From Isoperla grammatica (lineage: Eukaryota; Arthropoda; Insecta; Plecoptera; Perlodidae): 64,000 nucleotides of DNA. Shown here one piece after another: positions 51,626 to 62,860 of the stretch. A program made the position numbers and the translations under genes. The stretch covers positions 496,001 to 560,000 of the forward strand of contig CAMDTW010000642.1 in assembly GCA_945910005.1 (NCBI GenBank), in the 5' to 3' direction. Positions within the stretch are counted from its first letter, which is position 1. Every line of letters begins with the position of its first letter. Under the pieces are notes generated by a model. That model had not been told where the DNA came from. It saw only the letters and a program-made list of their open reading frames with translations, and did not search any database.

Positions 51626-54600
51626 TTTATCAAGTACAGTCACCGTCACAAGCGAGGAAACATTCGTTGTCCTGATATGTTGCATTAAGTGGCTTATATG
51701 TCACTGACTTAGCGCAGGGTTTATCAAGTACAGTCAACGTCACAAGCGAGAAAACATGCGTTGTCCTGATACGTTGCATGTAGTGGCTTTCATGTCACTG
51801 ACTTAGCGCAGGGTTTATCAAGTACAGTCACCGTCACAAGCGACGAAACATGCGTTGTCGTCATATGTTGCATGTAGTGGCTTTCATGTCACTGACTTAG
51901 CGCAGGGTTTATCAAGTTCAGTCACCGTCACAACTAAGGAAACATGCGTTGTCCTGACACGTTGCATGTAGTGGCTTCTATAACACTGACTTTGCGCAGG
52001 GTTTATCAAGTACAGTCACCGTCACAAGCGAGGAAACATGCGTTGTCCTCATACGTTGCATGTAGTGTCCTTCATGTCACTGACTTAGGGCAGGGTTTAT
52101 CAAGTACAGTCACCGTCACAAGCAAGGAAACATGCGTTGTCCTGATACGTTGCATGTAGTGGCTTCTATGTCACTGACTTAGCGCAGGGTTTATCAAGTA
52201 CAGTCACCGTCACAAGCGAGGAAACATGCGTTGTCCTCATACGTTTCATGTAGTGGCTTCTATGTCACTGACTTAGCGCAGGGTTTATCAAGTACAGTCG
52301 CCTTCACAAGCGAGGAAACATGCGTTGTTCTCATATTTTGCATGAAGTGGCTTTCTTGTCACTGACTAAGCGCAGGGTTTATCAAGTACAGTCACCGTCA
52401 CAAGCGAGGAAACATGCGTTGTTCTCATATGTTGCATAAAGTGGCTTTCATGTCACTGACTAAGCGCAGGGTTTATCAAGTACAGTCACCGTCACATGCA
52501 AGGAAACATGCGTTGTCCTGATATGTTGCATGTAGTGGCTTCTATGTCACTGACTTAGCGCAGGGTTTATCAAGTACAGTCACCTTCACAAGCGAGGAAA
52601 CATGCGTTGTTCTCATATGTTGCATGAAGTGGCTTTCATGTCACTGACTTAGCGCAGGGTTTATCAAGTACAGTCACCGTCACAAGCAAAGAAACATACG
52701 TTGTTCTCATATGTTGCATGAAGTGGCTTTCATGTCACTGACTTAGCGCAGGGTTTTTAAGTACAGTCACCGTCACAAGCAAGGAAACATGCGTTGTCCT
52801 GATATGTTGCATGTAGTAGCTTCTATGTCACTGACTAAGCGCAGGGTTTATCAAGTACAGTCACTGTCACAAGCAAGGAAACATGCGTTGTCCTGATATG
52901 TTGCATGTAGTGGCCTTCATGTCACTGACTTAGCGCAAGGTTTATCAAGTACAGTCACCGTCACAAGCAAGGAAACATGCGTTGTCCTGATATGTTGCAT
53001 GTAGTGGCTTCTATGTCACTTACTTAGCGCAGGGTTTATCAAGTACAGTCACCGTCACAAGCAAGGAAACATGCGTTGTCCTCATACGTTGCAAGTAGTG
53101 GCTTCTATGTCACTGACTAAGCGCAGGGTTTATCAAGTACAGTCACCGTCACAAGCAAGGAAACATGCGTTGTCCTCATACGTTGCATGTAGTAGCTTCT
53201 ATGTCACTGACATAGCGCAGGCTTTATCAAGTACAGTCACCGTCACAAGCAAGGAAACATGCGTTGTCCTAATATGTTGCATGTAGTGGCTTCTATGTCA
53301 CAGACTAAGCGCAGGGTTAATCAAGTACAGTCACCGTCACAAGCGAGGAAACATGCTTTGTCCTCATATGTTTCATGTAGTGGCTTCTATGTCACTGACT
53401 TAGCGCAGGGTTTATCAAGTACAGTCACCTTCACAAGCGAGGAAACATGAGTTGTTCACATATGTTGCATGAAGTGGCTTTTATGTCACTGACTTAGCGC
53501 AGGGTTTATCAAGTACAGTCACCGTCACAAGCAAGGAAACATGCGTTGTCCTGATATGTTGCATGAAGTGGCTTCTATGTCACTGACTTAGCGCAGGGTT
53601 TATCAAGTACAGTCACCGTCACAAGCGAGGAAACATGCATTGTCCTCATATGTTGCATGTAGTGGCTTCTATGTCACTGACTTAGCGCAGGGTTTATCAA
53701 GTACAGTCACCGTCACAAGCAAGGAAACATGCGTTGTCCTCATACGTTGCATGTAGTGGCTTCTATGTCACTGACTTAGCGAAAGGCTTATCAAGTACAG
53801 TCACCGTCACAAGCAAGGAAACATGCGTTGTCCTCATACGTTGCATGTAGTGGCTTTTATGTCACTGACTTAGCGCAGGGTTTATCAAGTACAGTCACCG
53901 TCACAAGCAAGAAAACATGCGTTGTCCTCATACGTTGCATGTAGTGGCTTCTATGTCACTGATTGGGCGCAGGGTTTATCAAGTACAGTCACCGTCACAA
54001 GCAAGGAAACATGCGTTGTCCTGATACGTTGCATGTAGTGGCTTCTATGTCACTGACTTAGCGCAGGGTTTATCAAGTACAGTCACCGTCACAAGCAAGA
54101 AAACATGCGTTGTCCTCATACGTTGCATGTAGTGGCTTTCATGTCACTGACTTAGCGCAGGGTTTATCAAGTACAGTCACCGTCACAAGCAAGGAAACAT
54201 GCGTTGTCCTCATACGTTGCATGTAGTTGCCTTCATGTCACTGACTTAGCGCAGGGTTTATCAAGTACAGTCACCGTCACAATAGAGAAAACATGCGTTG
54301 TCCTAATACGTTGCATGTAGTGGCTTTCATGTCACTGACTTAGCGCAGGGTTTATCAAGTACAGTCACCGTCACAAGCGAGAAAACATGCGTTGTTCTGT
54401 AATGTTGCATGTAGTGGCTTCTATTCAATGACTTAGCCCAGGGTTTATCAAGTACAGTCACCGTCACAATAGAGGAAACATGCGTTGTCCTGATACGTTG
54501 CATGTAGTGGCTTCTATGTCACTGACTTGGCGCAGGGTTTATCAAGTACAGTCACCGTCACAAGCAAGTAAACATGCGTTGTGCTGATACGTTGCATGTA

Positions 54601-55620
54601 GTGGCTTTCATGTCACTGACTTAGCGCAGGGTTTATCAAGTACAGTCACCGTCACAAGCAAGGAAACACGCGTTGTCCTGATACGTTGCATGTAGTGGCT
54701 TCTATGTCACTGACTTAGCGCAGGGTTAATCAAGTACAGTCACCGTCACAATAGAGAAAGCATGCGTTGTCCTGATACGTTGCATGTAGTGGCTTCTATG
54801 TCACTGACTTAGCGCAGGGTTTATAAAGTACAGTCACAGTCACAAGCAAGGAAACATGCGTTGTCCTAATACGTTGCATGAAGTGGCTTCTATGTCACTG
54901 ACTTAGCGCAGGGTTTATCAAGTACAGTCACCGTCACAAGCAAGGAAACATGAGTTGTCCTGATATGTTGCATGTAGTGGCTTCTATGTCACTGACTTAG
55001 CGCAGAGTTTATCAAGTACAGTCACCGTCACAAGCAAGAAAACATGCGTTGTCCTAATATGTTGCATGTTGTGGCTTTCATGTCACTGACTTAGCGCAGG
55101 GTTTATCAAGTACAGTCACCGTCACAAGCAAGGAAACATGCGTTGTTCTGATACCTTGCATGTAGGGGCTTCTATGTCACTGACTTAGCGCAGGGTTTAT
55201 CAAGTACAGTCACCGTCACAAGCGAGAAAACATGCGTTGTCCTGATACGTTGCATGTAGTGGCTTTCATGTCACTGACTTAGCGCAGGGTTTATCAAGTA
55301 CAGTCACCGTCACAAGCGACGAAACATGCGTTGTCGTCATATGTTGCATGTAGTGGCTTTCATGTCACTGACTTAGCGCAGGGTTTATCAAGTTCAGTCA
55401 CCGTCACAACTAAGGAAACATGCGTTGTCCTGACACGTTGCATGTAGTGGCTTCTATAACACTGACTTTGCGCAGGGTTTATCAAGTACAGTCACCGTCA
55501 CAAGCGAGGAAACATGCGTTGTCCTCATACGTTGCATGTAGTGTCCTTCATGTCACTGACTTAGGGCAGGGTTTATCAAGTACAGTCACCGTCACAAGCA
55601 AGGAAACATGCGTTGTCCTG
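48660..55620 (+). repeat. Macro-duplication 3, copy 1 (6,951-bp offset)
   Basis: Markers recur 6,951 bases downstream: 48670/55621, 49690/56641, 51944/58895, 53071/60022 and 53259/60210. The last part, 55.20-55.62 kb, instead matches about 62.44-62.86 kb at an offset of about 7,233, because three monomers present in copy 2 (about 62.16-62.44 kb) are missing here. Verified differences are A at 53271 against G at 60222, A at 52414 against G at 59365, and A/G in the GCRAAGAAAC linker at about 52688/59639. Confidence 0.9.
55205..55620 (+). repeat. Four-monomer junction block shared with 51.73-52.14 and 58.68-59.1 kb
   Basis: The rare monomers GCGACGAAAC with TTGTCGTCATATG, CACAACTAAGG with CCTGACACG, TATAACACTGACTTTGCGC, and GTGTCCTTC with TTAGGGCAGG follow one another here. 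They do so too at about 51.84-52.1 kb (lag 3,476) and 58.79-59.05 kb (lag 3,475). In the other two places the block is preceded by GTCAACGTCAC and CATTCG monomers. Here it follows directly after the CATGTAGGGG monomer at about 55.16 kb, showing the three-monomer deletion. Confidence 0.86.
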
Positions 55621-58600
55621 ATACGTTGCATGTAGTGGCTTTCATGTCACTGACTTAGCGCAGGGTTTATCAAGTACAGTCACCGTCACAAGCAAGAAAA
55701 CATGCGTTGTCCTCATACGTTGCAGGTAGTGGCTTCTATGTCACTGATTTGGCGCAGGGTTTATCAAGTACAGTCACCGTCACAAGCAAGGAAACATGCG
55801 TTGTCCTGATACGTTGCATGTAGTGGCTTCTATGTTACTGACTTAGCGCAGGGTTTATCAAGTACAGTCACCGTCACAAGCAAGGAAACATGCGTTGTCC
55901 TCATACGTTGCATGTAGTGGCTTTCATGTCACTGACTTAGCGCAGGGTTTATCAAGTACAGTCACCGTCACAAGCAAGGAAACATGCGTTGTCCTCATAC
56001 GTTGCATGTAGTTGCCTTCATGTCACTGACTTAGCGCAGGGTTTATCAAGTACAGTCACCGTCACAATAGAGAAAACATGCGTTGTCCTAATACGTTGCA
56101 TGTAGTGGCTTTCATGTCAATGACTTAGCGCAGGGTTTATCAAGTACAGTCACCGTCACAAGCGAGGAAACATGCGTTGTTCTGATATGTTGCATGTAGT
56201 GGCTTCTATTCACTGACTTAGCCCAGGGTTTATCAAGTACAGTCACCGTCACAATAGAGGAAACATGCGTTGTCCTGATACGTTGCATGTAGTGGCTTCT
56301 ATGTCACTGACTTGGCGCAGGGTTTATCAAGTACAGTCACCGTCACAAGCAAGTAAACATGCGTTGTGCTGATACGTTGCATGAAGTGGCTTTCATGTCA
56401 CTGACTTAGCGCAGGGTTTATGAAGTACAGTCACCGTCACAAGCAAGGAAACATGCGTTGTCCTGATATGTTGCATGAAGTGGCTTCTATGTCACTGACT
56501 TAGCGCAGGGTTTATCAAGTACAGTCACCGTCACAAGCTAGGAAACATGCGTTGTCCTCATATGTTGCATGTAGTGGCTTCTATGTCACTGACTTAGCGC
56601 AGGGTTTATCAAGTACAGTCACCGTCACAAGCAAGGAAACATGCGTTGTCCTGATATGTTGCATGAAGTGGCTTCTATGTCACTGACTAAGCGCAGGGTT
56701 TATCAAGTACAGTCACCGTCACAGGCAAGGAAAAATGCGTTGTCCTCATACGTTGCATGTAGTGGCATCTATGTCACTGACTTAGCGCAGGGTTTATCAA
56801 GTACAGTCACCGTCACAAGCAAGGAAGCATGCGTTGTCCTCATACGTTGCATGTAGTGGCTTCTATGTCACTAACATAGCGCAGGGTTTATCAAGTACAG
56901 TCACCGTCACAAGCAAGGAAACATGCGTTGTCCTGATATGTTGCATAAAGTGGCTTCTATGTCACTGACTTAGCGCAGGGTTTATCAAGTACAGTCACCG
57001 TCACAAGCGAGGAAACATGCGTTGTCCTCATACGTTGCATGTAGTGGCTTTCATGTCACTGACTTAGCGCAGGGTTTATCAAGTACAGTCACCGTCACAA
57101 GCAAGAAAACATGCGTTGTCCTCATACGTTGCAGGTAGTGGCTTCTATGTTACTGATTTGGCGCAGGGTTTATCAAGTACAGTCACCGTCACAAGCAAGG
57201 AAACATGCGTTGTCCTGATACGTTGCATGTAGTGGCTTCTATGTCACTGACTTAGCGCAGGGTTTATCAAGTACAGTCACCGTCACAAGCAAGGAAACAT
57301 GCGTTGTCCTCATACGTTGCATGTAGTGGCTTTCATGTCACTGACTTAGCGCAGGGTTTATCAAGTACAGTCACCGTCACAAGCAAGGAAACATGCGTTG
57401 TCCTCATACGTTGCATGTAGTTGCCTTCATGTCACTGACTTAGCGCAGGGTTTATCAAGTACAGTCACCGTCACAATAGAGAAAACATGCGTTGTCCTAA
57501 TACGTTGCATGTAGTGGCTTTCATGTCACTGACTTAGCGCAGGGTTTATCAAGTACAGTCACCGTCACAAGCGAGGAAACATGCGTTGTTCTGATATGTT
57601 GCATGTAGTGGCTTCTATTCACTGACTTAGCCCAGGGTTTATCAAGTACAGTCACCGTCACAATAGAGGAAACATGCGTTGTCCTGATACGTTGCATGTA
57701 GTGGCTTCTATGTCACTGACTTGGCGCAGGGTTTATCAAGTACAGTCACCGTCACAAGCAAGTAAACATGCGTTGTGCTGATACGTTGCATGTAGTGGCT
57801 TTCATGTCACTGACTTAGCGCAGGGTTTATCAAGTACAGTCACCGTCACAAGCAAGGAAACACGCGTTGTCCTGAATCGTTGCATGTAGTGGCTTCTATG
57901 TCACTGACTTAGCGCAGGGTTTATCAAGTACAGTCACCGTCACAATAGAGAAAACATGCGTTGTCCTGATACGTTGCATGTAGTGGCTTCTATGTCACTG
58001 ACTTAGCGCAGGGTTATAAAGTACAGTCACCGTCACAAGCAAGGAAACATGCGTTGTCCTCATACGTTGCATGAAGTGGCTTCTATGTCACTGACTTAGC
58101 GCAGGGTTTATCAAGTACAGTCACCGTCACAAGCAAGGAAACATGAGTTGTCCTGATATGTTGCCTGTAGTGGCTTCTATGTCTCTGACTTAGCGCAGAG
58201 TTTATCAAGTACAGTCACCGTCACAAGCAAGAAAACATGCGTTGTCCTGATATGTTGCATGTTGTGGCTTTCATGTCACTGACTTAGCGCAGGGTTTATC
58301 AAGTACAGTCACCGTCACAAGCAAGGAAACATGCGTTGTTCTGATACCTTGCATGTAGGGGCTTCTATGTCACTGACTTAGCGCAGGGTTTATCAAGTAC
58401 AGTCACCGTCACAAGCAAGGAAACATGCGTTGTCCTCATACGTTGCATGTAGTGGCTTCTATGTCACTGACTTAGCGCAGGGTTTATCAAGTACAGTCAC
58501 CGTCACAAGCGAGGAAACATGCGTTGTCCTGATACGTTGCATGTAGTGGCTTCTATGTCACTGACTTAGCGCAGGTTTTATCAAGTACAGTCACCGTCAC

Positions 58601-61600
58601 AAGCGAGGAAACATTCGTTGTCCTGATATGTTGCATTAAGTGGCTTATATGTCACTGACTTAGCGCAGGGTTTATCAAGTACAGTCAACGTCACAAGCGA
58701 GAAAACATGCGTTGTCCTGATACGTTGCATGTAGTGGCTTTCATGTCACTGACTTAGCGCAGGGTTTATCAAGTACAGTCACCGTCACAAGCGACGAAAC
58801 ATGCGTTGTCGTCATATGTTGCATGTAGTGGCTTTCATGTCACTGACTTAGCGCAGGGTTTATCAAGTTCAGTCACCGTCACAACTAAGGAAACATGCGT
58901 TGTCCTGACACGTTGCATGTAGTGGCTTCTATAACACTGACTTTGCGCAGGGTTTATCAAGTACAGTCACCGTCACAAGCGAGGAAACATGCGTTGTCCT
59001 CATACGTTGCATGTAGTGTCCTTCATGTCACTGACTTAGGGCAGGGTTTATCAAGTACAGTCACCGTCACAAGCAAGGAAACATGCGTTGTCCTGATACG
59101 TTGCATGTAGTGGCTTCTATGTCACTGACTTAGCGCAGGGTTTATCAAGTACAGTCACCGTCACAAGCGAGGAAACATGCGTTGTCCTCATACGTTTCAT
59201 GTAGTGGCTTCTATGTCACTGACTTAGCGCAGGGTTTATCAAGTACAGTCGCCTTCACAAGCGAGGAAACATGCGTTGTTCTCATATTTTGCATGAAGTG
59301 GCTTTCTTGTCACTGACTAAGCGCAGGGTTTATCAAGTACAGTCACCGTCACAAGCGAGGAAACGTGCGTTGTTCTCATATGTTGCATAAAGTGGCTTTC
59401 ATGTCACTGACTAAGCGCAGGGTTTATCAAGTACAGTCACCGTCACATGCAAGGAAACATGCGTTGTCCTGATATGTTGCATGTAGTGGCTTCTATGTCA
59501 CTGACTTAGCGCAGGGTTTATCAAGTACAGTCACCTTCACAAGCGAGGAAACATGCGTTGTTCTCATATGTTGCATGAAGTGGCTTTCATGTCACTGACT
59601 TAGCGCAGGGTTTATCAAGTACAGTCACCGTCACAAGCGAAGAAACATACGTTGTTCTCATATGTTGCATGAAGTGGCTTTCATGTCACTGACTTAGCGC
59701 AGGGTTTTTAAGTACAGTCACCGTCACATGCAAGGAAACATGCGTTGTCCTGATATGTTGCATGTAGTAGCTTCTATGTCACTGACTAAGCGCAGGGTTT
59801 ATCAAGTACAGTCACTGTCACAAGCAAGGAAACATGCGTTGTCCTGATATGTTGCATGTAGTGGCCTTCATGTCACTGACTTAGCGCAAGGTTTATCAAG
59901 TACAGTCACCGTCACAAGCAAGGAAACATGCGTTGTCCTGATATGTTGCATGTAGTGGCTTCTATGTCACTTACTTAGCGCAGGGTTTATCAAGTACAGT
60001 CACCGTCACAAGCAAGGAAACATGCGTTGTCCTCATACGTTGCAAGTAGTGGCTTCTATGTCACTGACTAAGCGCAGGGTTTATCAAGTACAGTCACCGT
60101 CACAAGCAAGGAAACATGCGTTGTCCTCATACGTTGCATGTAGTAGCTTCTATGTCACTGACATAGCGCAGGCTTTATCAAGTACAGTCACCGTCACAAG
60201 CAAGGAAACATGCGTTGTCCTGATATGTTGCATGTAGTGGCTTCTATGTCACAGACTAAGCGCAGGGTTAATCAAGTACAGTCACCGTCACAAGCGAGGA
60301 AACATGCTTTGTCCTCATATGTTTCATGTAGTGGCTTCTATGTCACTGACTTAGCGCAGGGTTTATCAAGTACAGTCACCTTCACAAGCGAGGAAACATG
60401 AGTTGTTCACATATGTTGCATGAAGTGGCTTTTATGTCACTGACTTAGCGCAGGGTTTATCAAGTACAGTCACCGTCACAAGCAAGGAAACATGCGTTGT
60501 CCTGATATGTTGCATGAAGTGGCTTTTATGTCACTGACTTAGCGCAGGGTTTATCAAGTACAGTCACCGTCACAAGCGAGGAAACATGCATTGTCCTCAT
60601 ATGTTGCATGTAGTGGCTTCTATGTCACTGACTTAGCGCAGGGTTTATCAAGTACAGTCACCGTCACAAGCAAGGAAACATGCGTTGTCCTCATACGTTG
60701 CATGTAGTGGCTTCTATGTCACTGACTTAGCGAAAGGCTTATCAAGTACAGTCACCGTCACAAGCAAGGAAACATGCGTTGTCCTCATACGTTGCATGTA
60801 GTGGCTTTTATGTCACTGACTTAGCGCAGGGTTTATCAAGTACAGTCACCGTCACAAGCAAGAAAACATGCGTTGTCCTCATACGTTGCATGTAGTGGCT
60901 TCTATGTCACTGATTGGGCGCAGGGTTTATCAAGTACAGTCACCGTCACAAGCAAGGAAACATGCGTTGTCCTGATACGTTGCATGTAGTGGCTTCTATG
61001 TCACTGACTTAGCGCAGGGTTTATCAAGTACAGTCACCGTCACAAGCAAGAAAACATGCGTTGTCCTCATACGTTGCATGTAGTGGCTTTCATGTCACTG
61101 ACTTAGCGCAGGGTTTATCAAGTACAGTCACCGTCACAAGCAAGGAAACATGCGTTGTCCTCATACGTTGCATGTAGTTGCCTTCATGTCACTGACTTAG
61201 CGCAGGGTTTATCAAGTACAGTCACCGTCACAATAGAGAAAACATGCGTTGTCCTAATACGTTGCATGTAGTGGCTTTCATGTCACTGACTTAGCGCAGG
61301 GTTTATCAAGTACAGTCACCGTCACAAGCGAGAAAACATGCGTTGTTCTGTAATGTTGCATGTAGTGGCTTCTATTCAATGACTTAGCCCAGGGTTTATC
61401 AAGTACAGTCACCGTCACAATAGAGGAAACATGCGTTGTCCTGATACGTTGCATGTAGTGGCTTCTATGTCACTGACTTGGCGCAGGGTTTATCAAGTAC
61501 AGTCACCGTCACAAGCAAGTAAACATGCGTTGTGCTGATACGTTGCATGTAGTGGCTTTCATGTCACTGACTTAGCGCAGGGTTTATCAAGTACAGTCAC

Positions 61601-62860
61601 CGTCACAAGCAAGGAAACACGCGTTGTCCTGATACGTTGCATGTAGTGGCTTCTATGTCACTGACTTAGCGCAGGGTTAATCAAGTACAGTCACCGTCAC
61701 AATAGAGAAAGCATGCGTTGTCCTGATACTTTGCATGTAGTGGCTTCTATGTCACTGACTTAGCGCAGGGTTTATAAAGTACAGTCACAGTCACAAGCAA
61801 GGAAACATGCGTTGTCCTAATACGTTGCATGAAGTGGCTTCTATGTCACTGACTTAGCGCAGGGTTTATCAAGTACAGTCACCGTCACAAGCAAGGAAAC
61901 ATGAGTTGTCCTGATATGTTGCATGTAGTGGCTTCTATGTCACTGACTTAGCGCAGAGTTTATCAAGTACAGTCACCGTCACAAGCAAGAAAACATGCGT
62001 TGTCCTAATATGTTGCATGTTGTGGCTTTCATGTCACTGACTTAGCGCAGGGTTTATCAAGTACAGTCACCGTCACAAGCAAGGAAACATGCGTTGTTCT
62101 GATACCTTGCATGTAGGGGCTTCTATGTCACTGACTTAGCGCAGGGTTTATCAAGTACAGTCACCGTCACAAGCAAGGAAACATGCGTTGTCCTCATACG
62201 TTGCATGTAGTGGCTTCTATGTCACTGACTTAGCGCAGGGTTTATCAAGTACAGTCACCGTCACAAGCGAGGAAACATGCGTTGTCCTGATACGTTGCAT
62301 TTAGTGGCTTTTATGTCACTGACTTAGCGCAGGTTTTATCAAGTACAGTCACCGTCACAAGCGAGGAAACATTCGTTGTCCTGATATGTTGCATTAAGTG
62401 GCTTATATGTCACTGACTTAGCGCAGGGTTTATCAAGTACAGTTAACGTCACAAGCGAGAAAACATGCGTTGTCCTGATACGTTGCATGAAGTGGCTTTC
62501 ATGTCACTGACTTAGCGCAGGGTTTATCAAGTACAGTCACCGTCACAAGCGACGAAACATGCGTTGTCGTAATATGTTGCATGTAGTGGCTTTCATGTCA
62601 CTGACTTAGCGCAGGGTTTATCAAGTTCAGTCACCGTCACAACCAAGGAAACATGCGTTGTCCTGACACGTTGCATGTAGTGGCTTCTATAACTTGACTT
62701 AGCGCAGGGTTTATCAAATACAGTCACCGTCACAAGCGAGGAAACATGCGTTGTCCTCATACGTTGCATGTAGTGGCCTTCATGTCACTGACTTAGGGCA
62801 GGGTTTATCAAGTACAGTCACCGTCACAAGCAAGGAAACATGCGTTGTCCTCATATGTTG
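55620..62860 (+). repeat. Macro-duplication 3, copy 2
   Basis: This copy abuts copy 1 at about 55.62 kb. It is nearly identical over 55.6-62.15 kb, then keeps three monomers that copy 1 lost. Its final stretch (about 62.4-62.86 kb) is noticeably more diverged from its partners at 51.9, 55.4 and 58.9 kb than those are from each other. Examples are AACCAAGG against AACTAAGG, TCGTAATATG against TCGTCATATG, ATAACTTGACTT against ATAACACTGACTT, and CAAATACAG against CAAGTACAG. This suggests that the right end is an older version. Confidence 0.87.

Noticed and set aside
1694..60401. About 28 open frames of 63-101 codons with near-identical peptides, as a gene family
   Set aside because: The unit is 94 bp, not a multiple of three, so each frame passes through all three phases of the same satellite. 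Openness depends on one base (T52A) or a one-base insertion. All lie on one strand in repeat register, with no signal peptide, domain or promoter-like context.
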